Of a stretch of DNA of 64,000 nt, positions 8,168 through 19,082 are shown piece after piece. The position numbers and the translations under genes were made by a program. Numbering within the stretch: the stretch's first letter is position 1; each line of letters starts with the position of its first letter. The notes under the pieces are model-generated. The model saw only the letters and a list, made by a program, of their open reading frames with translations. It had not been told where the DNA came from and ran no database searches. Source of the stretch: AC-56 sp963798705 (GTDB taxonomy: Bacteria; Actinomycetota; Thermoleophilia; Solirubrobacterales; 70-9); contig CAWCTW010000005.1 in the NCBI GenBank assembly GCA_963798705.1, positions 2,170,001 through 2,234,000 on the forward strand, in the 5' to 3' direction.

Positions 8168-9160
8168 CTACCCCCCGATCGCGCTCATCGTCCGCGGCGG
8201 CGGGCGGAACCCGGGCTCGTTGACGTGATGCTTGAGCTCCTTGCGCCAGACGGCGTCGCGGACGATCGCCTCCAGCTCGTCGTCGTCCGCTCCCGCCCGC
8301 ATCGGCTCGGACAGGTCCGTCTCGTGCATCGAGAAGAGGCAGGTCCGCAGCTTGCCGTCGGCGGTCAGCCGGATGCGGTTGCAGTCGCCGCAGAAGGGCT
8401 CGGACACGGGGCTGACGAACCCGATCTCGCCCCGTCCGTCTTGAAAGGCGAAGACCCGCGCGGTCGCGTGGGGCTCCCGCCGAAGCTCTGAGAGCGGATG
8501 GACGGTCTCGACGATCTCCCGGATCTCGGCGCCGGTGAGCACGTCGTCGGGCTTCCAGGCTCGGTCCCCGTCGAGCGGCATGAACTCGATGAACCGCACC
8601 TGGTAGTCGGTCGAGCGCGCCAGCTCGCAGAAGCGCAACACCTCGTCCTCGGTGAAGTCGCGCATCGCGACCGCGTTCACCTTCACGGGCCGGATCTCGG
8701 GATGGGCCCCGATTGCCTCGAGCCCCGCCAGCACCTGCGCCAGCGAGTCGCGGCGCGTGATGCGGAAGAACCGGTCGCGCGCAAGGGAATCGATCGAGAC
8801 GTTCACCCGGTGGATCCCGGCTTCGACGAGCGCGCCCGCGTGGCGCTCGAGCAAGAAGCCGTTCGTCGTCAGCGAGAGGTCGCGAAGGCCGTCGATCGTC
8901 GCAAGCATTCCCACCAGTCGCGGAAAGTCGCGGCGCACCAGAGGCTCGCCGCCCGTGAGGCGGACGTCCTCGATGCCGAGGCTCACCATCAGGCTCACCA
9001 GCCGCTCGATCTCCTCGAAGCTGAGAATCCCGTCCCTGGGGAGCCACTCGATCCCGTCGGCCGGCATGCAGTACTGACAGCGGAAGTTGCAGCGGTCGGT
9101 GACCGAGACCCTGAGGTCCGAGATCCGCCGTCCGTGCGCGTCGTGGAGCGGGGCCGCCAC
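8168..9160 (-). CDS. moaA: GTP 3',8-cyclase MoaA
   Basis: 330-residue radical-SAM enzyme for the first step of Moco synthesis. The N-terminal 4Fe-4S/SAM motif is CNFRCQYC, with LTGGEPLVR following. The C-terminal cluster has CGDCNRIRLTADGKLRTC, and the chain ends in the functional Gly-Gly. A GTG at 9160 gives a family-typical start (SDLRVSVTDRCN soon after). It is the first gene of the leftward moaA-regulator-modABC series, with 33 bp before the regulator ATG holding the palindrome. It is divergent from fdhA. Confidence 0.95.
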   Translation of the reverse strand: MAAPLHDAHGRRISDLRVSVTDRCNFRCQYCMPADGIEWLPRDGILSFEEIERLVSLMVSLGIEDVRLTGGEPLVRRDFPRLVGMLATIDGLRDLSLTTNGFLLERHAGALVEAGIHRVNVSIDSLARDRFFRITRRDSLAQVLAGLEAIGAHPEIRPVKVNAVAMRDFTEDEVLRFCELARSTDYQVRFIEFMPLDGDRAWKPDDVLTGAEIREIVETVHPLSELRREPHATARVFAFQDGRGEIGFVSPVSEPFCGDCNRIRLTADGKLRTCLFSMHETDLSEPMRAGADDDELEAIVRDAVWRKELKHHVNEPGFRPPPRTMSAIGG

Positions 9161-9300
9161 CTACCGCAGGGTACCCGGCGCCGTGCCGCCGCGAACGGCC
9201 CACCCGCCGCGTACGTCCGCGGCATGACCCCACGTTTGAGAGGCGTCGCCAGCGGTGATATGGATTGCGCACCACCAAGGTCTTACGAGGAGGAAGCGCG

Positions 9301-12300
9301 CTGGCCTTCGACCTGCCCCTGTTCCGTCAGCTCCGCGGCGATCCCACCGCTCGCGGGGCGGCCGCGAAGTCGAAGCGGTCGGCGACGCTTCAGCCGCGAA
9401 CCAAGACGGCCGACCGCGTGGTGCAGTCCATCTGCCCGTACTGCGCGGTCGGGTGCGGACAGCGCGTCTACGTCAAGGACGAGCAGGTGGTGCAGATCGA
9501 GGGCGACCCGGACAGCCCGATCTCCCGCGGCCGCCTGTGCCCGAAGGGCGCGGCGTCCAAGCAGCTCGTCACCAACCCGTTTCGAGAGCACAAGGTCAAG
9601 TACCGGCGGCCGCATGCCACGGAGTGGGAGGAGCTCGACCTCGACCAGGCGACGGACATGATCGCCGACCGGGTCGTCGCCGCCCGCGAGGAGACCTGGG
9701 AGGACACCGTCGACGGCGATTCCGATCGCAAGCTCAATCGAACCCGCGGCATCGCCTTCCTCGGCGGGGCGACGCTCGACACCGAGGAGAACTACCTGAT
9801 CAAGAAGCTCTTCACGGCGCTCGGCGCGATCCAGATCGAGAACCAGGCCCGCATATGACACAGCTCCACCGTCCCCGGTCTGGGGACGTCGTTCGGAAGG
9901 GGTGGCGCCACCACCTTCCAGCAGGACCTGCAGAACTCCGACTGCATCGTGATCATGGGCTCCAACATGGCCGAGTGCCATCCGGTCGGGTTCCAGTGGG
10001 TGGTTGAGGCCGCCGAGCGCGGAGCGCAAGGTCATCCACGCCGACCCGCGCTTCACCCGCACGAGCGCGATCGCCGACGTTCACGTCCCCCTGCGAGCCG
10101 GAACCGACATCGCCTTCCTCGGCGGCATCGTCAACTACATCGTCGAGAACGGGAAGTGGTTCGACGAGTACGTCAAGGCCTACACCAACGGGCCGGTGAT
10201 CATCAAGCCGGAGTTTCGGGACACCGAGGACCTGGCCGGGCTCTTCTCCGGGTATGACCCCGAGACCGGCTATTACGACATCACGAGCTGGTCCTACGAC
10301 GGCACCGAGGAGGAGGCCGCCGCGGGCAAGCGCGAGCAGATCGCCGACGTCTCGGGTGAGCAGGCGCACGGCGCGCACGGGATCGAGCTGAAGGGTGGCG
10401 ATCCCCCGAGGATGGATCCCGAGATGCAGGATCCACATTGCGTGTTCCAGCTCCTGCGCAAGCACTTCAGCCGCTACACGCCGGAGATGGTGGAGCGGAT
10501 CTGCGGCGTGCCGAAGGAGCAGTTCCTCGAGGTGGCCGAAGCGCTCTGCGAGAGCTCGGGTCGGGAGCGCACGTCGGCGTTCGTCTACTCGGTCGGATGG
10601 ACGCAGCACACCGTCGGCGTCCAGTACATCCGCACCGCGGCGATCGTCCAGCTCCTGCTCGGGAACATGGGCAGGCCCGGCGGCGGGATCCTGGCGCTTC
10701 GCGGTCACGCGAACATCCAGGGCTCGACCGACATCCCGACCCTGTTCAACATCCTTCCGGGCTACATGCCCATGCCGCACCCGGAGTCGCACGGGGACCT
10801 CGACGACATACATCGAGAACATGGGGCCGAAGACCGGGACCTGGGGATCGCTCAGGTCCTACATGGTCAGCATGCTGAAGGCCTGGTGGGGCGACGCCGC
10901 CGAGGAGGAGAACGACTTCGCGTTCGACTACCTGCCGCGGATCAACGGCGACCACTCGAACTACACGACGATGAACCGGATGCTCGACGGCAAGGTCAAG
11001 GGGTTCTTCGTCGTCGGGGAGAACCCGGCGGTCGGATCGGCGAACGGCAAGCTCAACCGCAGGGCGATGGCCAAGCTCGACTGGCTCGTCGTGCGTGACT
11101 TCACCGAGATCGAGACGGCGTCGTTCTGGAAGGACGGGCCGGAGATCGAGACCGGCGAGCTGCGCACGGAGAACATCGGCACCGAGGTCTTCTTGATGCC
11201 CGCGGCTTCCCACGTCGAGAAGGACGGGTCGTTCACCAACACGCAGCGCCTTCTCCAGTGGCACTGGAAGGCCATCGAGCCGCCAGAGGACTGCCGATCG
11301 GAGCTGCACTTCTTCTACCACCTCGGCAAGCGGATCCAGGAGCAGCCTGCGAAGCTCGCGAAAGCACCGCGACCGGCCGATCAAGCAGCTCACCTGGGAC
11401 TACCCGACCCAGGGCCCTCATGACGAGCCGGACGCCGAGGCGGTCCTGCAGGAGATCAACGGACGCGACCCCGAGGGCGAGCTGATCCCGAAGTACCAGG
11501 AGCTGAAGGACGACGGCTCCACCACGGCTGGGTCGTGGATCCACGCCGGCATCTACAAGGAGGGCATCAACCAGCCGGCGCGTAAGAGGCCGTGGACCGA
11601 GCAGGACTGGGTCGCGCGCGAATGGGGCTGGGCGTGGCCCGCCGAACACCCGCATCCTCTACAACCGGGCGTCCGCCGACCCGGACGGCAAGCCGTGGTC
11701 GGAGCGCAAGCGATACGTGTGGTGGGACGCCGACGAGGGCGAGTGGACCGGGCGCGACCATCCCGACACCGGCAAGCCAGACAAGCCGCCCGACTACAAG
11801 CCGAAGCGCAACGCGAAGGGAATCGAGGCGCTGCGCGGCGACGATCCGTTCATCCTGCACCCGGATGGCCTGGGCTGGCTATACGTGCCGGCGGGCCTCG
11901 TCGACGGGCCGATGCCGACCCACTATGAGCCGCATGAGACGCCGTTCGAAAACCCCCTCTACGACCAGCAGCAGAATCCGACCCGCCAGCGCTTCGACCG
12001 GGTCGAGAACCCCTACAACCCCTCGGCCGGGCAGCCGGGCTCCAGCGTCTATCCCTACGTCCTCACCTCCTACCGGCTGACGGAGCACCACACCGCCGGC
12101 GGGATGTCCCGGACGCTGTCCTACCTCTCGGAGCTGCAGCCCGAGCTCTTCTGCGAGGTGAGCCCCGAGCTCGCCGCCGAGCGCGGCCTCGACCACGGCG
12201 GCTGGGCGACCATCGTCACCTCGCGGACGGCGATCGAGGCACGGGTGATGGTCACCGAGCGCATCAAGCCGCTGCGAGTCGACGGGCACGTCGCCCACCA

Positions 12301-12585
12301 GGTCGGCCTGCCGTACCACTGGGGCAACCGGGGGCTGGCGAAGGGCGACGTCGTCAACGACCTGTTCTCGCTCGCGCTGGACCCGAACGTCCACATCCAG
12401 GAGGTGAAGGCCGCGAGCTGCGACATCATCCCCGGCCGCCGCCCGCGCGGCGGGGCGCTGCCCGAGTTCGTCGCCTCCTACCGGACGCGCGCGCTCGCGA
12501 ACGCGGGCAGACGCCCCCCGAGCCCGCCGCCGAGGCGCACGAGGGCGAGGAGACCGGCCACGGAGCGGAGGAGGAACGGCTTTGA
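9301..12585 (+). CDS. fdhA: formate dehydrogenase alpha subunit (selenocysteine, bis-MGD), frame-disrupted
   Basis: Catalytic subunit of the FDH-N/FdhA type, about 1,090 residues. The N-terminal 4Fe-4S motif is CPYCAVGCGQ, then GDPDSPISRGRLCPKG. At 9856-9858 an in-frame TGA falls exactly at the active-site position (ENQARI-Sec-HSSTVPGLG), with a SECIS hairpin after it. Later motifs are MGSNMAECHPVGF, RGHANIQGSTD and HRTAGG-like HHTAGGMSRT near the C-terminus. The frame breaks at about 10022-10028, 10806-10812, 11362-11371, 11636-11646 and 12485-12500. The first four look like one extra base each, the last like one missing base. The true end is the Glu-rich tail finishing at TGA 12583. An AGGAGG-type site at 9287-9294 favours a CTG start at 9301; the nearest conventional in-frame start is TTG 9265. 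No Tat signal is visible. Confidence 0.85.
9859..9895 (+). promoter_or_regulatory. bacterial SECIS element of fdhA
   Basis: Eleven bases after the TGA, C-GTCCCC (9870-9876) pairs with GGGGAC-G (9882-9888) around the loop GGTCT. GGUCU is the apical loop that SelB recognises in E. coli formate dehydrogenase mRNAs, and the distance from the UGA is the expected one. The element lies in the coding sequence (TVPGLGTS). It supports readthrough as selenocysteine rather than termination. Confidence 0.85.
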
Positions 12586-13493
12586 ACGGGCGCGTGGTCG
12601 AGACCCGCGGCTGGCCGGATACCTACGGCGCCGAGGCCAAGCCCCGGGTGGGGTTCTTCACGGATACCTCGGTCTGCATCGGCTGCAAGGCGTGTGAGGT
12701 CGCCTGCAAGGAGTGGAACGACGTGCCCGCCGACCCGCTCGGCTTCACCGGCGAGTCCTACGACAACAGCGGCGACCTGGGAGCCAACAGATGGCGGCAC
12801 GTGGCGTTCATCGAGCAGAAGGTGCCGGTCGACGGCGTCGCCGAGGCCGCCCCCGATTCCTGGGTCAAGGAGGCCGCTCGCCAGCAGCTCACCGAGCACG
12901 GTCTCGACGCTCACGACGACGGCTCCGGCTTCCGCTGGCTGATGAGCTCGGACGTCTGCAAGCACTGCACGGAGGCCGCGTGCCTCGACGTCTGCCCGAC
13001 GGGGTCGCTGTTCCGCACGGAGTACGGGACGGTCGTCGTCCAGGAGGACATCTGCAACGGCTGTGGCTACTGCGTGGTCGCCTGCCCCTTCGGTGTCCTC
13101 GACCAGAGGAAGGACGACGGGCGGGTCTGGAAGTGCACCCTCTGCTACGACCGCCTGCGCGACGACATGGAGCCGGCCTGCGCGCAGGCCTGTCCGACCG
13201 ACTCGATCCAGTTCGGCGAGCTCGACGAGCTGGTCGAGCGGGCCTCGAAGCGGGTGGAGCAGCTTCACGACCGCGGCCACGGCGACGCCAGGCTGTACGG
13301 ACACGATCCCGACGACGGGGTGGGGGGCTCCGGGGCGTTCTTCCTGCTCCTCGACGAGCCCGAGGTGTACGGGCTTCCCCCGGATCCCGTCGTCACGACC
13401 CGCCGCCTGAAGCGCAACTGGCTCGCCGCCGCCGGCGCGGCCGCGGCGCTCGCGATCGGCGTCGCGGCGTCCTTCGTCGGGGAGACGCGGTGA
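12582..13493 (+). CDS. fdhB: formate dehydrogenase iron-sulfur (beta) subunit
   Basis: 303 residues with four 4Fe-4S clusters laid out as in FDH-N beta subunits: CIGCKACEVACKEW, CKHCTEAACLDVCPTG, CNGCGYCVVACPFG, and CTLCYDRLRDDMEPACAQACPT. A single C-terminal hydrophobic helix (LAAAGAAAALAIGVAASFVG) anchors the subunit to the membrane. It passes electrons from the Sec/Mo site to the NrfD-like subunit. The TTG start overlaps the fdhA stop (TTGA), so translation is coupled. The frame is intact despite the breaks in fdhA. Confidence 0.93.
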   Translation: MNGRVVETRGWPDTYGAEAKPRVGFFTDTSVCIGCKACEVACKEWNDVPADPLGFTGESYDNSGDLGANRWRHVAFIEQKVPVDGVAEAAPDSWVKEAARQQLTEHGLDAHDDGSGFRWLMSSDVCKHCTEAACLDVCPTGSLFRTEYGTVVVQEDICNGCGYCVVACPFGVLDQRKDDGRVWKCTLCYDRLRDDMEPACAQACPTDSIQFGELDELVERASKRVEQLHDRGHGDARLYGHDPDDGVGGSGAFFLLLDEPEVYGLPPDPVVTTRRLKRNWLAAAGAAAALAIGVAASFVGETR

Positions 13494-14545
13494 GCGAGCG
13501 GACCAACGGGTCGGGCGAGATCAGGGGCGACGTCGAGCACGCCGTGCCGGCGGAGTCGACCTATGTCCACGGGGGCGCCCCCGGGGCCGGTCCGGCCACC
13601 ACGCAGACGACGCGGACCAGGGCGGGCGAGGGGCGGGGGGGCGAGCGCACGATGGTCCCGCGCGAGCGCCCGTCCTCCTACTACGGCCGCCCGGTCATAA
13701 AGCCTCCGGTCTGGACCTGGGAGATCCCGACGTACTTCTTCACCGGCGGACTCGGCGGAGCCTCCGCCACGTTCGCCCTCGCGGCCGACCTCGCCGGCAA
13801 CCGCAAGCTGGCGCGGCGGTCGTGGATGATCGCCTTCGGCGGCCTGTCGGTCAGCCCCCTCCTGCTGACCTCGGACCTCGGCCGGCCGCTGCGGTTCCTG
13901 AAGATGCTCCGCGTCTTCAAGCTGACCTCGCCGATGAGCGTGGGGTCGTGGCTCCTCGCGGTCGGAGCGGCGGCGACCGCGCCCGCGGCCGCGAGCGCGG
14001 TCGTGCGCCGGGATCTGCCCGGTGCGCATGCGGCGCGGTGGGTTGCCGGTGCGTTCGGCCTGCCGGTCGCGACCTACACGGCGGTCCTCGTATCGAACAC
14101 GGCCGTCCCGGTCTGGAGCGAGGCACGGTGGGAGCTGCCGCTCAGCTTCGCGGCGAGCGCCGCGGCGAGCGCGGGGGCCGCGGCCACCCTGGCCACGCCT
14201 CGCGAGCTGGCAGCGCCCGCGCGCCGGCTGGCGATCGGCGGCGCCGTCATCGAGTCGGCGGTCACCGAGGTCATGGAGAAGCGGCTCGGCGAGCTCGGGG
14301 AGCCCTACGGGGAGGGAGCCTCCGGCAAGCTCGCGACCGCCGCCAAGGCTCTGACCGTCGCCGGCGCCGGTCTCATGGCCGTCGGCGCGAAGCGGTCACG
14401 CTCACTGAGCGCCGCCGGGGCCGCGTGCCTCTTGGCCGGGTCCGTGTGCGAGCGATGGTCGGTGTTCAAGGCCGGCTTCGCGTCGGCGAAGGACCCGAGG
14501 TACACGGTCGGTCCTCAGCGCGAGCGCGCGAGCGCACGGACGTAG
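13490..14545 (+). CDS. NrfD-like membrane subunit of formate dehydrogenase
   Basis: 351 residues. A polar N-terminal stretch of about 75 residues is followed by several hydrophobic helices with the NrfD/PsrC pattern (WEIPTYFFTGGLGGAS, LLTSDLGRPLRFLKMLRVFKLTSPMSVGSW). NrfD-type subunits take electrons from a ferredoxin-like partner to quinone, so this should be the quinone-reactive anchor of FdhAB. It replaces the cytochrome b subunit of E. coli FDH-N. The GTG overlaps the fdhB stop (GTGA). The frame is open far upstream of the GTG, but that part only shadows fdhB. Confidence 0.88.
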   Translation: MSERTNGSGEIRGDVEHAVPAESTYVHGGAPGAGPATTQTTRTRAGEGRGGERTMVPRERPSSYYGRPVIKPPVWTWEIPTYFFTGGLGGASATFALAADLAGNRKLARRSWMIAFGGLSVSPLLLTSDLGRPLRFLKMLRVFKLTSPMSVGSWLLAVGAAATAPAAASAVVRRDLPGAHAARWVAGAFGLPVATYTAVLVSNTAVPVWSEARWELPLSFAASAAASAGAAATLATPRELAAPARRLAIGGAVIESAVTEVMEKRLGELGEPYGEGASGKLATAAKALTVAGAGLMAVGAKRSRSLSAAGAACLLAGSVCERWSVFKAGFASAKDPRYTVGPQRERASART

Positions 14546-14556
14546 GCGCACCCCCC

Positions 14557-14600
14557 AGCCGTTGTCGGGGCCTTCCGCGCGCGGTAAGCCGACAATCGCG
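14557..14600. terminator. inverted repeat between convergent fdh operon and selD
   Basis: GTTGTCGG (14561-14568) pairs with CCGACAAT (14589-14596) across a GC-rich loop of about 20 bases. It lies between the NrfD-like stop and the selD stop, so it may serve both strands. There is no T-run. Confidence 0.4.
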
Positions 14601-14605
14601 GCGAT

Positions 14606-15631
14606 CTAGGCGACCTGGATGCGGCCCGCGGGGCCGTCGACGAGCTCGCCGACGCCCGTCCCCGGCGCCTCGGATGCGCGCTGCGGCGGCACCGCGACGA
14701 GCAGGCCCCCGGAGGTCATGGCGTCGGTGAGGAGGATGCGGCGCTCGCCGGAGACGTCCACGGACCAGTCCGTGAAGCGTTCCGCGTCCGCGGCGTTGCG
14801 CCGGCTGCCGCCGGCGACGCAGCGCTCGTCGCCCGCCAGCTCCTGTGCGCCCTCGATCGCCGGCACCGCCGAGGCGTCGATCCGCGCGGCGAGGCCGCTC
14901 GCGGCGCACAGCTCGTGGAGGTGCCCGAGGAGCCCGAATCCGGTCACGTCGGTCATCGCGCTGGCACCGGCGTCCACCGCGGCGTTCGAGGCCGGTCCGT
15001 TCAGCCCGCACATGATCGCCACGGCGCGAGCCACGAGGGCATCGTCCGCCACGCCGCGCTTGGCGGCGGTGGTGACGAGCCCGCCGCCGATCGGCTTGGT
15101 TAGAAACAGCCGGTCCCCGGCCCTCCCGCCGGCATTGGTGACGACGGCGTCGGGATGGACGGTCCCCGTGACCGACATTCCGTACTTCGGCTCGGGGTCG
15201 TCGATGGAGTGCCCGCCGCCGATCGCGATCCCGGCGAGCTCGGCGATGTCCTGGCCGCCGCGGAGGATCTCGCCCAGCGTCTCGTGGCCGTGCTGCGCCA
15301 GCGAGAACGCGACCAGGTTGAGCGCCAGCGCGGGCTCGGCGCCCATCGCGTAGATGTCGGACAGGGCGTTCGCCGCCGCGATGCGGCCGAAGTCGTACGG
15401 GTCGTCGACGATCGGCGTGAAGAAGTCCGCGCTCTGAACGAGCGCCAGGTCCGGGCGCAGCCTGTAGACCGCGGCGTCGTCCGCCGTGCCGGCGCCGACC
15501 AGGAGGTCCGGGTCGGCGGATTCGGTGAGGTCGCCAAGCGCCTCTCTCAGGTCCGCAGCGGAGATCTTGCACGCGCAGCCGGCGCCGTGAGACAGGGTCG
15601 TCAGCCGCACGTGCTCGGGACTCGTGGCCAC
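14606..15631 (-). CDS. selD: selenide, water dikinase SelD
   Basis: About 341 residues. SelD makes selenophosphate from selenide and ATP, the selenium donor for Sec-tRNA. The active-site segment GAGCACKIS (Cys19, Cys21, Lys22) uses Cys rather than Sec. Other conserved parts are DDAAVYRL, SADFFTPIVDDPYDFG, NALSDIYAMG and DVTGFGLLGHL. The GTG at 15631 is used; a second GTG at 15610 (VRLTTLSHG) would also give a full domain. It is divergent from selA with only 22 bp between starts, so the two promoters must overlap the coding ends or the mRNAs are leaderless. Confidence 0.94.
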   Translation of the reverse strand: MATSPEHVRLTTLSHGAGCACKISAADLREALGDLTESADPDLLVGAGTADDAAVYRLRPDLALVQSADFFTPIVDDPYDFGRIAAANALSDIYAMGAEPALALNLVAFSLAQHGHETLGEILRGGQDIAELAGIAIGGGHSIDDPEPKYGMSVTGTVHPDAVVTNAGGRAGDRLFLTKPIGGGLVTTAAKRGVADDALVARAVAIMCGLNGPASNAAVDAGASAMTDVTGFGLLGHLHELCAASGLAARIDASAVPAIEGAQELAGDERCVAGGSRRNAADAERFTDWSVDVSGERRILLTDAMTSGGLLVAVPPQRASEAPGTGVGELVDGPAGRIQVA

Positions 15632-15653
15632 GGCGCCAGAGTACTCTCGGCAC

Positions 15654-16982
15654 GTGGACGACCGCCTTCGCGATCTGCCATCGGTGGAGCGGCTCGCCTC
15701 CGCCGTGGACGGCCTGCCTCGATCGGCGGCCGTCGAGGCCTCACGGCTCGAGCTCGAGGAGCGACGGTCGCGCATCCTGGCCGGGGAGGATGCCGGGACC
15801 GACTTCGAGCGGATCGTCGACGCGACGGCGCGGCGCGGCGCCGCCCTCACGCGGGGAACGCTGCGGCCGGGGATCAATGCCACCGGGGTCATCCTCCACA
15901 CCAACCTCGGTCGGGCGCCGCTCGCCCCCGAGGCCGCGGAGGCCGCGGCTCGCATCGCCGCCCGCTACTCGAACCTCGAGCTGGATCTCGCCAGCGGGGC
16001 GCGGGGCAGCCGCCAAGCGCACCTCGAGCCGCTGCTTCGCGAGCTCACCGGAGCCGAGGCGGCGATGGCGGTCAACAACAACGCCGCCGCCGTCCTGCTG
16101 GCGCTCGCCGCGCTGGCCGCCGATCGTGAGGTCGTCATCGGCCGCGGTCAGCTCGTGGAGATCGGCGGCTCCTTCCGGATCCCGGAGATCCTGGAGCAGT
16201 CGGGTGCCCGCCTCGTGGAGGTGGGCACGACCAACCGCACCCGCGCCGGCGACTACGTCGCCGCCATCGGGCCGGACACGGCGGCCGTCATGCGGGTCCA
16301 CCAGTCCAACTTCCGCACGGTGGGCTTCGCCGAGGAGGCCTCGCTCGCCGAGCTGCGGGAGATCGCCGCCGCGCGCGGTCTCGCCCTGATCGACGACCTG
16401 GGATCGGGGGCGATCGCCCCGGTCGGCGACGAGCCCACCGTGCGCGCGAGCATCGCGGCGGGCGCCGACCTCGTCTGCTGGTCCGCCGACAAGTTGCTCG
16501 GTGGTCCCCAGGCGGGGATCCTGGCCGGCACGGCGGCGGCCGTCGAGAGCTGCCGCGTGCATCCGCTCGCGCGGGCGCTGCGGCTGGACAAGCTCCAGCT
16601 CGCGGCCCTCGAGGCCACGCTGCGCCTGTACCGCGATCGGGGGCCGGACGCGATCCCCGCGCTCGCGATGCTTCACGCGAGCGATGCCGAGCTGACCGAG
16701 CGGGCCGAGCGGATGGCGGGCGCGGTCGGTCCGGCCGCCGCGGTCCGCCGTTCCGCCGCGCGCGCCGGAGGCGGCTCGCTGCCGCTGATGGAGCTGGAGG
16801 GCCCGGTGTGCTCGGTGGATCCCGGCGCCGCCGGCGCCGACGCTCTGGTCGCCGCGCTTCGGGGGAGCGATCCCCCCGTGATCGCGCGGATCGAGGACGA
16901 CCGGGTCGTGCTCGATCCTCGCACGATGAGCGACCGGGAGGCCGGCGACGCGGCGAGCGCGGTCCGCGACGCGCTCGCCTGA
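15654..16982 (+). CDS. selA: L-seryl-tRNA(Sec) selenium transferase SelA
   Basis: 442 residues, normal for bacterial SelA. This PLP enzyme converts Ser-tRNA(Sec) to Sec-tRNA(Sec). Visible features are RDLPSVERL at the N-terminus, GVILHTNLGRAPL, the Asp-rich LIDDLGSGAI, and the PLP Lys at about residue 280 in WSADKLLGGPQAG. A GTG at 15654 gives the usual N-terminus; an upstream GTG at 15624 would overlap selD. Its TGA abuts the selB ATG with no gap, so selA-selB-selC looks like one transcript. Confidence 0.95.
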   Translation: MDDRLRDLPSVERLASAVDGLPRSAAVEASRLELEERRSRILAGEDAGTDFERIVDATARRGAALTRGTLRPGINATGVILHTNLGRAPLAPEAAEAAARIAARYSNLELDLASGARGSRQAHLEPLLRELTGAEAAMAVNNNAAAVLLALAALAADREVVIGRGQLVEIGGSFRIPEILEQSGARLVEVGTTNRTRAGDYVAAIGPDTAAVMRVHQSNFRTVGFAEEASLAELREIAAARGLALIDDLGSGAIAPVGDEPTVRASIAAGADLVCWSADKLLGGPQAGILAGTAAAVESCRVHPLARALRLDKLQLAALEATLRLYRDRGPDAIPALAMLHASDAELTERAERMAGAVGPAAAVRRSAARAGGGSLPLMELEGPVCSVDPGAAGADALVAALRGSDPPVIARIEDDRVVLDPRTMSDREAGDAASAVRDALA

Positions 16983-18578
<1,596 letters not shown>

Positions 18579-18594
18579 GGTCTACGCTTGCGGC

Positions 18595-18687
18595 GGGGCG
18601 GCAGGGGTCTGGTGGCCCGTCTGGCCTTCAAAGCCAGCAGGGCGGTGCAGCCCACCGCTCGGAAGGTTCGATTCCTTCGCCGCCTCG
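18595..18687 (+). tRNA. selC: tRNA-Sec (UCA anticodon)
   Basis: Folds by hand into a selenocysteine tRNA. It has an 8-bp acceptor stem (GGGGCGGC with GCCGCCTC, one G-U pair), a D-arm GGGTC-TGGT-GGCCC, an anticodon arm CTGGC-CTTCAAA-GCCAG with UCA, a long variable arm with stem GCGGTG/CACCGC, and a T-arm GAAGG-TTCGATT-CCTTC. The discriminator is G and CCA is not encoded. Eight acceptor plus five T-stem pairs is the bacterial Sec-tRNA pattern. It lies just after selB. Confidence 0.92.
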
Positions 18688-19082
18688 CTCGGCAAAGAGC
18701 CTGCAAACCTGGCAGGACCGCTTGCCGGCCGATCAGGATCCAGCGACCGCGCGTGATTGGGGCGCCTTTGCCGTCATGCCTGGCGGGACCATCGCGCAAC
18801 CATCGCGCACCGGCATCGACTCTCATGCCATTTTCGAACCGATCGATCGTCCGCCGCACTTGAATAACGAGCACGATCAAGCTACGAAAGGCGCGTGCAA
18901 GAAGCCATCACTCCTCGCGGCGATGCGGTCGAACAGAAGGCTCGTGGGCAACTACAACTCGCGGTCGCGTCGGCTACGGCAGCGGTGGTGCATCAGCGGG
19001 TACTACCAGGACCGAGCTGCGGGCCCTATCCAGCTCGGCGCGCACATCTCTGCCGACCACGACAGGACCTCCATGCTCTTTG
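18688..19082. other. 395 bp without recognisable gene
   Basis: Between the tRNA-Sec and the end of the tachylectin-type gene I see no supported reading frame and no clear RNA. G+C is lower than in the cassette to the left. No duplicate of the tRNA 3' end or integrase gene is apparent here. Confidence 0.4.

Noticed and set aside
9856..9858. TGA as a normal stop ending a 198-codon truncated FDH
   Set aside because: Active-site position, continuing similarity, SECIS hairpin and adjacent sel genes all favour selenocysteine.
12713..13489. N-terminal extension of the NrfD-like subunit
   Set aside because: It shadows fdhB; the GTG at 13490 overlaps the fdhB stop and begins a sensible protein.
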